Position numbers and translations under genes: made by a program | Notes under the pieces: generated by a model | Seen by the model: only the letters and a program-made list of their open reading frames with translations | What the model was told of the DNA's origin: nothing | The model's database searches: none | Assembly: GCA_016880595.1 (NCBI GenBank) | Contig: JAEHDC010000026.1 | Span: forward strand, 1-34,010 | Direction of reading: 5' to 3' | Origin: Candidatus Saccharimonadota bacterium | GTDB lineage: Bacteria; Patescibacteriota; Saccharimonadia; Saccharimonadales; EFPC-124 | DNA: 34,010 nt | Part shown: piece by piece, positions 23,477 to 31,386 of the stretch | Position numbering within the stretch: the stretch's first letter is position 1 | How the letters are laid out: each line of letters starts with the position of its first letter

Positions 23477-24443
23477 ATAATTCTTCTACTTCAAGTTCCA
23501 TGTCATGCAGCTTGGCACCTTTGTGTAAAATACCAACCTTGGCACCGATCTTGTTTACAACAGAGGTAGAATTTGCGCTTGCAAATACAATCGCCTCCTC
23601 AAGCGTTTTGTTCTGGGCGATACAAGCTACAAATCCAGAACCAAATGCATCGCCAGCCCCAAGCCTATCAACAACTTTTACGTCCTCATAAATTCCTGCT
23701 TTTACAACTTTTGTGCCATCTGTGGCTATTACGCCTTTTGGACCGTCAGAAATCACTACCGTTTGAACAAGATGCGAAGCATGCACAACCAATTCTTCTA
23801 AACTTTTGCCTTCAACAATTTGCTGCATTTCCTCTTTGTTGCAAATTAAAACCTCAACATCGTCGAGCAAAGGCCGTAGCTTCTCCACCTGCGCCAACTC
23901 ACGTGCCGAGGGATTGAATGCAATCTTCACTCCACGTTTTGCCGCGCGTGTAAAAATTTTTTCTAACAATTCCATGGACGCAACAGAGGAGATATACAGC
24001 CAGTCAGCATCATCAATTGCCGCCATATTTATATCCGAACCATCTGCTCGCAACCTAGAGCCATGATAAACCAAAACAGTACGCTCACCACTTGGAGCCA
24101 AAAGAATTGTGCTATAAGTTGTTATGTAGCGCTCATTTTGGTTGAGATATTTTGTGTCGATTGCCTCATCGTCAAAAGTTTTTAAAACCGCCTCAGCGCT
24201 TGGGCCAACACCAATAATCCCCATGAACTGGCTATGTAACCCCTGACGCGCAAAAGTTGTAGCCGCATTCATGGCATCTCCACCAGTTGAAAAAAAGACA
24301 TTCTCAACTTCTAATTTTGCGCCAAGCGGCAAATGCTCGTAGGCTATACCATGTTCAGTCTGCGGCTTAAAAACCTTGCCGCCCACCAAATAAACGTCTT
24401 GGGTTGCAGAGCCAATGCTTAACATCTTAAGCTGTTTTGTCAT
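23475..24443 (-). CDS. PfkB-family carbohydrate kinase
   Basis: A 322-residue ribokinase-fold sugar or sugar-phosphate kinase. The N-terminal pattern is LSIGSATQDVYL (8-19) and FFSTGGDAMNAATTFARQG (50-68), the PfkB signature 1 region with the substrate-binding GG. Signature 2 is DRLGAGDAFGSGF (259-271) with the anion hole GAGD and catalytic base Asp265. VLICNKEEMQQI is the conserved NxxE-type segment. It overlaps the aldolase gene by four bases (ATGA) and ends the carbon operon, so a substrate such as fructose-6-phosphate, tagatose-6-phosphate or sedoheptulose-7-phosphate is plausible; adenosine or ribose cannot be excluded from sequence. Confidence 0.88.
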   Translation of the reverse strand: MTKQLKMLSIGSATQDVYLVGGKVFKPQTEHGIAYEHLPLGAKLEVENVFFSTGGDAMNAATTFARQGLHSQFMGIIGVGPSAEAVLKTFDDEAIDTKYLNQNERYITTYSTILLAPSGERTVLVYHGSRLRADGSDINMAAIDDADWLYISSVASMELLEKIFTRAAKRGVKIAFNPSARELAQVEKLRPLLDDVEVLICNKEEMQQIVEGKSLEELVVHASHLVQTVVISDGPKGVIATDGTKVVKAGIYEDVKVVDRLGAGDAFGSGFVACIAQNKTLEEAIVFASANSTSVVNKIGAKVGILHKGAKLHDMELEVEEL

Positions 24444-25351
24444 TTGATAGCCTTTCCGGCTGAGCCAAATGTATCAATTTTTTCCTCTACTACTTTTTGC
24501 ACGGCTTCATAAACCGTTGGCATTAGCTTCACCACCGCATATTCGTGTGGATTCTCAGCCAAAACCTTTTCGAGCGTTGTCCTAAAAGCGTAACGCATAT
24601 CGGAGTTAATATTGACTTTACTAACACCAATTTTGGCAGCTTCCATAAAATAATGACCAGGGGTATCGCTGCCGCCGTGAAGACTAATTTGGCACTGCAA
24701 AGCAGCGCGAATCCGCTGCAACAGATCAAGATCTAGCTGCTTTGGTACAGGATATTTACCGTGCAAATTACCAATTGCCGCAGCATATGTATCAATACCG
24801 GTCGCATCAGCAAAAGCCTTTGCGCCTTCTGGTGTGCTAAAGGTCTTTTTAACTTCCTCGTAATCTATCGGCTCATCGTGAACATTGGAGCTGCCCATAA
24901 AATAGTGCTGCTCAGCCTCAACAAGCGCACCAGTAAACTTGGCATATTCCACAACCTCCTTGGTATTCTTGATGATCTCCTCATCTGTTGCATCGTGGTT
25001 AGCCTGGCTGATGTCAATATGAATAAATTCAAAACCGGTATCTATGCCACGTTTACACGCCTCGACGCTTGGGCTATGATCGAGATTAACAAAAAGCTCA
25101 ATTCCATACTCTTGCCTGTAGTTGTCAACCATATCCCGAATATTATCAAGGCCAAGCGCATCCACCTCGTTCTGGCTAACCTCAACCATAACTGGCGCTT
25201 GCTTATTTTGTGCAGCGCGGCAAACCGCAATTAACGTTTCTTGGTTGTCAATATTGAAAGCACCAACCGCAAAATGCTGCTGGCGGCTACGCTGCATCAA
25301 GTGCCGTGCTCGCACGCAGTTATCTCTTATCTGTCGAATTGTCAAACCCAT
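24440..25351 (-). CDS. fba: Class II (zinc) ketose-bisphosphate aldolase
   Basis: A 303-residue class II aldolase, splitting fructose-1,6-bisphosphate (or a related ketose bisphosphate) to DHAP and an aldose phosphate. Metal and catalytic motifs are all present: VGAFNIDN (29-36), FVNLDHSPS with catalytic Asp91 and zinc His92 (87-95), FIHIDIS, VEAEQHY, the second zinc His in AIGNLHGKYP, and the third in SLHGGSDTP with phosphate-binding residues. VNINSDMRYAF binds the second phosphate. Strong Shine-Dalgarno AAGGAGG. Subgroup (FbaA versus tagatose/GatY type) cannot be decided by eye. Confidence 0.93.
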   Translation of the reverse strand: MGLTIRQIRDNCVRARHLMQRSRQQHFAVGAFNIDNQETLIAVCRAAQNKQAPVMVEVSQNEVDALGLDNIRDMVDNYRQEYGIELFVNLDHSPSVEACKRGIDTGFEFIHIDISQANHDATDEEIIKNTKEVVEYAKFTGALVEAEQHYFMGSSNVHDEPIDYEEVKKTFSTPEGAKAFADATGIDTYAAAIGNLHGKYPVPKQLDLDLLQRIRAALQCQISLHGGSDTPGHYFMEAAKIGVSKVNINSDMRYAFRTTLEKVLAENPHEYAVVKLMPTVYEAVQKVVEEKIDTFGSAGKAIK

Positions 25352-25360
25352 ATTTCCTCC

Positions 25361-26023
25361 TTATTTTTCGGTTTTTACAGTAAATTGCTTAACCAGATCC
25401 AATAGCTCAAACCTCTTCTCGGTCCATGTTTCAGACTTGCAGGCGTAGGCCAATGACGCCACCTTACGACCAAATTGCCGATACAAAATTATGTTCTTTT
25501 GCTGCTTAAATGTCACGCTCGGCGCATTAACCTGCTGCTCTAGTTCTACAGAATCAAAGGTATATTTTTTATTTGAATCCTCGGCATCCGCCAGATCAAC
25601 CTTGTCGCCCTCAATGCTTGAAGTAGTCGTTACGCCCTGAGCTTGGGTGGTAGTAATAGCGTCAACAATCACATCCTTTACAGTTTTGCTGGCATCCTTG
25701 TTAACTACGGCAATTGTTATTCCGCAATTAAAATTATCATCGTAATAATACGTCTTTGACACATTATTTGTACTTTGATCGTTTAGGACATAGTTTGATG
25801 GTAAACTTGCGGGGGCGTTTAATACGACATTCTTAACATCCCTTGTATCATCAGCCGGCGGCGTGCTAGAAATGCTATTGGCAATAATATTATTGCGCTG
25901 GATAAAAATCCAAACCACAAAGCCGATAGCCGTAAACAAGAATAAAAATGACACAACCAACGCAACTGCCAAATTTCGGCTAAACAACGGCGACGGTCTG
26001 GTTGGTTCGAGTTTTTTAAACAT
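25361..26023 (-). CDS. Membrane-anchored extracytoplasmic protein of unknown function in the carbon operon
   Basis: A 220-residue protein with a cytosolic N-terminus (MFKKLEPTRPSPLFSRN), one membrane helix (about 19-43, VALVVSFLFLFTAIGFVVWI) and a ~175-residue outer domain with a Thr/Ser-rich linker, two cysteines (FNCGITIAV, AYACKSETW) that may pair, and beta-type segments. The frame is open to 26080, but AGGTGAAATT (overlapping the end of the transketolase gene) is properly spaced before ATG 26023. No family is recognised. Its place between transketolase and aldolase genes is odd for a surface protein; it may be a passenger in the transcript. Confidence 0.75.
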   Translation of the reverse strand: MFKKLEPTRPSPLFSRNLAVALVVSFLFLFTAIGFVVWIFIQRNNIIANSISSTPPADDTRDVKNVVLNAPASLPSNYVLNDQSTNNVSKTYYYDDNFNCGITIAVVNKDASKTVKDVIVDAITTTQAQGVTTTSSIEGDKVDLADAEDSNKKYTFDSVELEQQVNAPSVTFKQQKNIILYRQFGRKVASLAYACKSETWTEKRFELLDLVKQFTVKTEK

Positions 26024-26027
26024 AATT

Positions 26028-27017
26028 TCACCTATGATACTGTGGCATATGATCAATCCAATCGTGTACGGCAAAAGCAATATGTTGGCCGGTTAATCCA
26101 AACTTTTTAAGCAAGTCGGGTGTGTTTCCAGATTCTCCAAATGAATCTTGCATCCCCAGGCGCCTTACTGGCATTGGTAAATTTTCGCTCAAGAATTCAG
26201 CAATAGCGCTGCCAAAACCAGCGGCAATTTGGCCTTCTTCCACTGTTATTACGCGACCACATTTGCGCGCACTAGCCAAAATTGTTTTTTGGTCAAGTGG
26301 TTTTATAGTCGGGACGTGCACAACCTCAGCCTGGATGTTGTCGCTCGCCAAAGCTTTAGCCGCCAAAAGCGCCTGGTAAGAACTTGTGCCAGTTGCAAAA
26401 ATTGCAACATCGTCACCTGGGCGCAAAACGTATGCCTTGCCTATCTCAAACGGAGTTTGCATTGTGGTAAAAACTGGCGATTTTTCGCGACTCAAGCGAA
26501 TGTAATTTGGCTTGCCATTTTTTGCCATTGCCAAAGTAGCCTTTTCTGCTTCTACACTATCGCCCGGTGCAATGACAATCATATTTGGCAAAACGCGCAT
26601 TAAAGCAATATCTTCCAACATCTGATGGGTTGCGCCATCCGGCCCAGCACTAAGGCCAGCATGGGAGCCAACCAACTTAACTGGCTGGTCGTTTAAACAA
26701 ATTGTAGTACGAATTTGCTCATAACAGCGACCCGGAGAAAAAGCCGCGTAGCTGCTTGCAAATGGAATTTTGCCCATGACCGCCATGCCACTGGCAACAG
26801 TTACGAGGTTTTGCTCGGCAATTCCAATTTGCACAAAGCGTTCCGGAAACGCTTCGGCAAAAGCGCCAAGCTGTGTCGAATCTGTTAAATCCGCGCTTAA
26901 ACCCACAATATTTTTATTCTCTTGTCCAGCTTTTACCAAACCTCGCCCCAACCCAGCTCGCGTTGGTTCTTGGGCTATGTCATCTGAGCCAATATTTGCG
27001 ACTAAAAACATTTCCAT
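26028..27017 (-). CDS. Transketolase, C-terminal subunit (pyrimidine-binding and C-terminal domains)
   Basis: A 329-residue protein equal to the second half of transketolase. The Pyr domain has LSADLTDSTQLGAF and the cofactor-activating Glu68 in QIGIAEQNLVTVASGMA, followed by PFASSYAAFSPGRCYEQIRT and GSHAGLSAGPDGATHQ, where His residues contact substrate. The C-terminal domain runs from about 190 (VLRPGDDVAIFATGTSSYQA) to the end with VEEGQIAAGFGSAI and FGESGNTPDLL. It functions with the N-terminal subunit encoded directly upstream; the two share a TAATG junction. Split transketolases are common in Archaea and several bacterial groups. It ends on TGA. Confidence 0.95.
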   Translation of the reverse strand: MEMFLVANIGSDDIAQEPTRAGLGRGLVKAGQENKNIVGLSADLTDSTQLGAFAEAFPERFVQIGIAEQNLVTVASGMAVMGKIPFASSYAAFSPGRCYEQIRTTICLNDQPVKLVGSHAGLSAGPDGATHQMLEDIALMRVLPNMIVIAPGDSVEAEKATLAMAKNGKPNYIRLSREKSPVFTTMQTPFEIGKAYVLRPGDDVAIFATGTSSYQALLAAKALASDNIQAEVVHVPTIKPLDQKTILASARKCGRVITVEEGQIAAGFGSAIAEFLSENLPMPVRRLGMQDSFGESGNTPDLLKKFGLTGQHIAFAVHDWIDHMPQYHR

Positions 27018-27871
27018 TAGCTGTGATCTCCAGAGATTTTACCGTTTAAACTGCGCAGTTTTTGCAGCGCCTCTTTGGCCTGCGTGCAATTTGGCGGACT
27101 GCCGTGCCAGTGGTAATCGTATTCCATAAACGGCACGCCTTTGCCCGGAATTGTGTGGGCAATGATTACGCTGGGCTGTTCAACAATGGCGCGCGCCATG
27201 CTGCAAGCATCAATGATACTTTCGATATTGTGGCCGTCAATTTCTTGGACATGCCAGCCAAACGCTTCCCACTTTTCGCGCAGCGGCTCAAGCGGCATAA
27301 CGTCTTCTGTGTTGCCGTCAATCTGAATATTATTACGGTCAACAATTGCAATAAGATTGTGCAGACGATTTTTACCAGCAAACATCAGAGCCTCCCAATT
27401 ATTGCCTTCGTCTAACTCGCCGTCACCGACCGTGCAATACACCCAGCGCCTGTTGCAATCTTGCATCTTTAAAACCATGGCCATACCAGCCGCCTGGCTA
27501 AGACCAGAACCAAGCGGTCCAGAAGTAGTTTCTAGCCCTGGCAAAGCCGTGCGCTCTGGATGACCTTGCAGACGACTGCCAAGTTTACGCAACGTCATTA
27601 GCTCTTCTTTAGGAAAATAACCAGCGTGCGCCATGGCCGCATAACGTACTGGCACGCAGTGTCCATTACTTTGCACCAAAATATCGCGGCCTTCCCAGTC
27701 TGGATTTTTTGGATCATGCTTTAAAATATTGAAATACAGCGCAGTGTAAATGTCAGCCTGATCCAGCGAGCCAGCCGGATGCCCAGACCCAGCGTGCTCC
27801 AGCATCTTAATTACGTCCATCCTAATTATATTTGCCAGTTTTTCTAGCTGCTGCAAAGTAAGCTGTGCCAT
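27017..27871 (-). CDS. Transketolase, N-terminal subunit (thiamine-diphosphate-binding)
   Basis: A 284-residue protein equal to the first half of transketolase, which moves two-carbon units between sugar phosphates. Features: HAGSGHPAGSLDQADIY (26-42), FILSNGH-like LVQSNGHC (65-72), QGHPERT (102-108), TTSGPLGSGLSQAAGMA (115-131) and the ThDP/Mg motif GDGELDEGNNWEA (149-161) ending at DRNN (178-181). The family's HGTPPN-like substrate loop appears as WHGSPPNCTQAKEAL near the end. It starts at TAATG shared with the rpe stop and meets the C-terminal subunit the same way, giving strict co-translation and probably 1:1 assembly. Confidence 0.95.
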   Translation of the reverse strand: MAQLTLQQLEKLANIIRMDVIKMLEHAGSGHPAGSLDQADIYTALYFNILKHDPKNPDWEGRDILVQSNGHCVPVRYAAMAHAGYFPKEELMTLRKLGSRLQGHPERTALPGLETTSGPLGSGLSQAAGMAMVLKMQDCNRRWVYCTVGDGELDEGNNWEALMFAGKNRLHNLIAIVDRNNIQIDGNTEDVMPLEPLREKWEAFGWHVQEIDGHNIESIIDACSMARAIVEQPSVIIAHTIPGKGVPFMEYDYHWHGSPPNCTQAKEALQKLRSLNGKISGDHS

Positions 27872-28518
27872 TAGCCGCCTGCCCTCTCTTTTGGAATTTT
27901 ACTCATCAGATTATTATAAGCGTCTTTGGGATCTGGCATATTTTGGATATTGCCGCCTACGTCAAAAACCTCAACTCCGCCAAGCGCCAATTGCGCAATA
28001 TTCTCTAGCGAAATCCCACCGTCCCAGCCAATCTCTACGTTGGGATTTATCATCCTGATGTCTCGCACTTTCCTTAGCAAACCAAGGTCGGCGACTCCGC
28101 CAAAATGGCCTAAATCTCCACTAAAAATCAATACGTGGTCGGCGTCTGCTATTAAATTATGAGCGCTTTCTGCCTCTGTTTTTTGCAAAAGTACCACGCC
28201 AGCTTTTACGCCAACAGCATGGAATTGACGGATCATGCCAAGCAAATCGCCATCAGCTTCAGAATGAATAAGTATCATATTTGGATTAAGACTTATAGCG
28301 GTTTCTATCTGTTCCTGTGGGTGCTGGAACATAAGATGCACGTCGGCCAAAACATTTTCTGGCCAATAAGCTTGAGCTGGATTTACAGATTTTACAGGCG
28401 AGAGTATGCCGTCGGAAAAATCTAAATGAACGCGCCCGGCAAACTGCGCAACTCGCGCCATTTGTGTACGATAAGTGCTAGCGTCATTAGCGGTAACTGA
28501 CGGACAGATTATACTCAT
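27871..28518 (-). CDS. rpe: Ribulose-phosphate 3-epimerase (divergent)
   Basis: A 215-residue TIM-barrel protein that would interconvert ribulose-5- and xylulose-5-phosphate. Family landmarks remain: ICPSVTAND (4-12), metal ligands His31 and Asp33 in VHLDFSDG, His61 in ADVHLM, IHSEAD (84-89), and Asp166 in IGWDGGISLENI. Departures from the norm: the first metal motif reads HLDFSDG instead of H-x-D-x-MDG, and the phosphate-binding end (DVGGNIQNM) is altered from the usual GS. These are conservative enough that epimerase activity is likely, though another ketose-phosphate epimerase is possible. Overlaps rpiB by four bases. Confidence 0.8.
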   Translation of the reverse strand: MSIICPSVTANDASTYRTQMARVAQFAGRVHLDFSDGILSPVKSVNPAQAYWPENVLADVHLMFQHPQEQIETAISLNPNMILIHSEADGDLLGMIRQFHAVGVKAGVVLLQKTEAESAHNLIADADHVLIFSGDLGHFGGVADLGLLRKVRDIRMINPNVEIGWDGGISLENIAQLALGGVEVFDVGGNIQNMPDPKDAYNNLMSKIPKERAGG

Positions 28519-28970
28519 CCGTAAATCTCCTCAATTTCGCGCAAGCGGCGTACGTGACGCTCGGCGTTAGAAAAAGGAGTTTTAATCCAGGCATTGATAA
28601 TATCGAAGGTTAGCGGCTCGTCCTTTTCTAGGATGCGCGCTGGCAGACAAAGAACGTTACTGTCATTATCGTTGCGCGACATTTTAGCTTCTTCTACATC
28701 AGCAATTACAACGGCCCTTATACCGCGAATTCGATTAGCCGCAATTGCCACACCTTGACCACCCTTACAGATTAAAATAGCGCGCGGATCTTTGTCTTCG
28801 CTGCCCAAGACTTTTGTAGCCGCAGCAAACGCAAACTGCGGATAATCATCGTTTGGGTCTAAGACCTTATCGCCAACATCTTCTACCTCGTAGCCAGCTT
28901 TTAACAAATGCGCTTCGATTTTTTCTTTTAGATAGAATCCACCATGGTCAGCACCAATAAAAACTTTCAT
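28515..28970 (-). CDS. rpiB: Ribose-5-phosphate isomerase B (RpiB/LacAB family)
   Basis: A 151-residue RpiB-type sugar-phosphate isomerase. IGADHGGFYLKEKI (5-18) is the classical opening; DYPQFAFAAATKVL (42-55) carries the conserved DYP. The active-site strand reads ILICKGGQGVAIAANRIRGI, keeping Cys68 and the AANR/GIRA segment, but the usual CGTGIG loop is replaced by CKGGQG. HVRRLREIEEI matches the C-terminal RR region. The operon context (rpe, transketolase) supports ribose-5-phosphate as substrate. It ends with TGA overlapping the rpe ATG, and starts two bases after gap. Confidence 0.9.
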   Translation of the reverse strand: MKVFIGADHGGFYLKEKIEAHLLKAGYEVEDVGDKVLDPNDDYPQFAFAAATKVLGSEDKDPRAILICKGGQGVAIAANRIRGIRAVVIADVEEAKMSRNDNDSNVLCLPARILEKDEPLTFDIINAWIKTPFSNAERHVRRLREIEEIYG

Positions 28971-28972
28971 AT

Positions 28973-29986
28973 TTACCCCTGTAATTGTTTACCCATATCT
29001 GCAACTAATTCCACCAACCGATTACTATAACCCCATTCATTATCGTACCATGCAACAACTCTAAGCATATTGTTGTCAACTACCATTGTTAATGGCAAAT
29101 CCACTATCGCCGAATGGCTATTGCCCTTGAAGTCGCTGCTAACCAGCTCTTCCTCTGTTACGTCCATAATTCCTTGATAATACGGTTCCTTGGCGGCTTT
29201 TTTAAAAGCAGCGTTCACAGCTTCTACAGTTACATTACTTTCTGTTATAAAAACAATGTCCGCCAAGCTGACAACTAGGGTTGGAACGCGCACGCTCAAT
29301 CCGCCAAAAATACCTTTTAGCGATGGCATAGCTTGAGCCGCCGCAATGCTGGCGCCAGTTGTAGTTGGAACAATATTCTCAGCTGCAGCGCGCGCCTTAC
29401 GCCAATCCTTGGCTGGCGCGTCTTGCAATCTTTGGCTTGCGGTATAGCTGTGCACAGTGTTCATCATAGCTTTTTGAATACCAAAGTTCGACTCAATAAC
29501 AGATGAAACTGGTGCAATACAATTGGTGGTACAGCTTGCCGTGGAAACAATTGTATGTTCTGGCTTTAAATCATGCTCATTTACGCCAATTATAACCGTG
29601 TTATTTTCCTCATCCTGCTGCGGCGCGCTCAGCATAACACGACGTGCCCCGGCGTGCAAGTGCGCTTTTAGCTGCTCTTGCTTTCTGAATGAACCAGTTG
29701 CTTCTACCACTATATCCACACCGTGTGCGCCCCATGGAAGCTCCGCCGGATTCTTTTGCGACATGACTTTTATATGATGGCCGTCAACAATAATGCCCAG
29801 GTTGTCTGTTTTGACGTCATGGTGATACGCACCATAAGCAGTGTCATGCCTTAGAAGATGCGCCAAAGTTTTAATATCAGAGAGATCATTTATTGCCACA
29901 ATCTCAAGATCTGGCCGCTCAAACGCCACTTTAAAAACGCACCTGCCGATTCGCCCAAAACCGTTAATTGCAATTCGCGTCTTCAC
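28973..29986 (-). CDS. gap: Glyceraldehyde-3-phosphate dehydrogenase
   Basis: A 337-residue GAPDH catalysing the NAD(P)+ and phosphate-dependent oxidation of glyceraldehyde-3-phosphate. The nucleotide fold opens IAINGFGRIGRCVFK (5-19), with AINDLSD (31-37) at the adenosine-binding position. Catalytic Cys152 lies in STASCTTNC (148-156), preceded by SAPQQDEENN. PTTTGAS and LPSLKGIFGG-type sequences and the C-terminal WYDNEWGYSNRLVEL complete the signature. Start is GTG with GGGGG six bases upstream. It is the first gene of the carbon operon, behind a TTGCAA-16-TACAAT promoter. Confidence 0.97.
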   Translation of the reverse strand: MKTRIAINGFGRIGRCVFKVAFERPDLEIVAINDLSDIKTLAHLLRHDTAYGAYHHDVKTDNLGIIVDGHHIKVMSQKNPAELPWGAHGVDIVVEATGSFRKQEQLKAHLHAGARRVMLSAPQQDEENNTVIIGVNEHDLKPEHTIVSTASCTTNCIAPVSSVIESNFGIQKAMMNTVHSYTASQRLQDAPAKDWRKARAAAENIVPTTTGASIAAAQAMPSLKGIFGGLSVRVPTLVVSLADIVFITESNVTVEAVNAAFKKAAKEPYYQGIMDVTEEELVSSDFKGNSHSAIVDLPLTMVVDNNMLRVVAWYDNEWGYSNRLVELVADMGKQLQG

Positions 29987-30020
29987 CTAATTCCCCCAAA
30001 AAACATTAGCTATTTGTTAT

Positions 30021-30048
30021 ATTGTAATAAAATATGGCGAATTTGCAA
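30021..30048 (-). promoter_or_regulatory. Promoter of the gap-rpiB-rpe-tkt-fba-pfkB operon
   Basis: On the minus strand TTGCAA (30043-30048), 16 bases, TACAAT (30021-30026). The -10 is 34 bases before the gap start, leaving a leader with a GGGGG ribosome site. Confidence 0.6.
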
Positions 30049-30051
30049 AGA

Positions 30052-30080
30052 TTGACTTTCTGGGAAATGTTTTTTAAAAT
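30052..30080 (+). promoter_or_regulatory. Consensus-like promoter of the frameshifted gene
   Basis: TTGACT (30052-30057), 17 bases, TAAAAT (30075-30080). It is the best sigma70-type match in the window and diverges from the gap promoter, with only three bases between the two -35 elements. Confidence 0.7.
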
Positions 30081-30116
30081 GATTACGTTCAGTTGAAGAT
30101 TTGCCAGGAGGCAAAA

Positions 30117-30714
30117 GTGCTATTAACAACGGTACCGTCGTGGATTTTGCAACAGCCAACCACAGATGACTTTAGCCAAATGCAAGAAGCTGCGCTAAAG
30201 ATAATCATGCACGAAATGAATAGTTGTGCCATGCTTCAACTAACCTCTGGGTCGGCATTCAGTATGTTCAATGGAATGCTAGGCACTATTGGACATATTG
30301 ATGATTGTGATTGCAGCAAAGGCAATAGATGGGCATGCGCAGTCACGGATGAGGACTGCGGTTTTGCTGACATACAAAATTATTGATGCTACTTTTGTTT
30401 CAAGTATTAGCGCCACAACCGTTGATGCTCTCCCGGGCCTATACGTGTCAGCCGAGATAACGCCGTATAATTACGACAAGGTAGCCGCAACGCTCGTTAC
30501 GGTATTTACCTGGTCTCAAGTTGAATCTGATACGCGGCTTCAATCCCCATGGATTACTGATGCCCAAAAGCTCTTTGCATTTAAGCTTCCGGATGACGAG
30601 CTGCAATCGTTGCTCGAAAGTGGTGACTATGATGCATATAATCGCACGACCTCCGTATTTGCGCTGTTGCAAACCCTTGCGCCAGCGAACCGACGTAATC
30701 TCCAACAGGAATAA
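30117..30714 (+). pseudogene. Unknown gene interrupted by an apparent +1 frameshift
   Basis: AGGAGG (30106-30111) lies five bases before GTG 30117. That frame codes for VLLTTVPSWILQQPTTDDFS through CAVTDEDCGFADIQNY and stops at 30384-30386. The next frame is open from 30283 to TAA 30712-30714 and continues smoothly from about 30378 (IIDATFVSSISATTVDALPG, later DAQKLFAFKLPDDELQSLLE). Dropping one A from the CAAAATT run near 30377 would join them as ...FADIQIIDATF... into one protein of about 198 residues. The good promoter and ribosome site argue that the gene is, or recently was, expressed. No family is recognised; the first half is Cys/Met-rich, the second half acidic and soluble. A sequencing error, a recent mutation, or recoding are all possible. 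Confidence 0.6.
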
Positions 30715-30733
30715 GCGGCGCACTTAGCGCATC

Positions 30734-30766
30734 TGGCCGGCAGCTGCATTTGCACGCTGCCGGCCA
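30734..30766. terminator. Strong bidirectional hairpin between convergent genes
   Basis: TGGCCGGCAGC (30734-30744) pairs perfectly with GCTGCCGGCCA (30756-30766) over an 11-base loop. It lies 19 bases after the plus-strand stop and 8 after the ppa stop. No T-run on either side. Confidence 0.65.
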
Positions 30767-30774
30767 ACAACTAG

Positions 30775-31308
30775 CTAAATTTTTGTTTTATATCTTTCGA
30801 TACACTCTTTAATAATAACCTTAGCTTGCTCAGCGTCACCCCAGCCAATTACATTGGTCGAGCCTGGTTTCTTAAGATCCTTATAGTGATTAAAGTGGAA
30901 CTCCAGCTTTTGCTTCCAGCGCAAACCAAGATCATCTAACGTTTTAATTGAATCACCAGTATTGCGGTCGTCTGCCGGGACAACTACAATTTTGTGATCC
31001 ATTTCGTTGTCATCTTCAAAATTCATAATTCCTAGAATTCGCGCTTTTAGCCATAATCCCATTGGCAATGGTTCGTCACAAACAATTAGAGTGTCGAGCT
31101 CATCGCCGTCTTCGTCTAATGTTTGAGGAATAAAGCCATAGCTGCAAGGTTTTGCAAAGATCGCTGGCTCCACGCGATCCAGCATAAATGCCGCACGCTT
31201 GCGGTCCCATTCAACCTTGAGATAAGAGCCTTCTGGTATTTCTACTACTGTGTTTAGCTCGCCGGTGTCGATGTCGCCCGGGGTTAGAACTTGGTTAAAA
31301 TCAGCCAT
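30775..31308 (-). CDS. ppa: Inorganic pyrophosphatase (family I)
   Basis: A 177-residue soluble enzyme hydrolysing pyrophosphate to phosphate, pulling biosynthetic reactions forward. The family I signature is DGDELDT (67-73) with Asp67, Asp69 and Asp72 as Mg2+ ligands. VVEIPEGSYLKVEWD (21-35) and CSYGFIPQT (55-63) supply the conserved Glu, Lys/Arg and Tyr. Further motif VVVPADDRN and C-terminal FHFNHYKDLKKPG also match. Length is typical of bacterial enzymes. AGAGGAT precedes the ATG. It diverges from the glycerophosphodiesterase-like gene. Confidence 0.96.
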   Translation of the reverse strand: MADFNQVLTPGDIDTGELNTVVEIPEGSYLKVEWDRKRAAFMLDRVEPAIFAKPCSYGFIPQTLDEDGDELDTLIVCDEPLPMGLWLKARILGIMNFEDDNEMDHKIVVVPADDRNTGDSIKTLDDLGLRWKQKLEFHFNHYKDLKKPGSTNVIGWGDAEQAKVIIKECIERYKTKI

Positions 31309-31368
31309 TGTAAATCCTCTTTATTGCTTTTAGTTTACCACGCTTGCGCATTTTTTTCCAAAGTAGTG

Positions 31369-31374
31369 TATAAT
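31369..31374 (+). promoter_or_regulatory. -10 box (TATAAT) of the glycerophosphodiesterase-like gene
   Basis: A perfect TATAAT 12 bases before ATG 31387; the leader would be about five bases and there is no Shine-Dalgarno. No clear -35. Confidence 0.55.
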
Positions 31375-31386
31375 TAAAGTCAATCT

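Noticed and set aside
30289..30714. Independent gene starting at TTG 30289
   Set aside because: No ribosome site before it and the first ~30 codons overlap the better-supported upstream frame; a frameshifted single gene explains the layout better.
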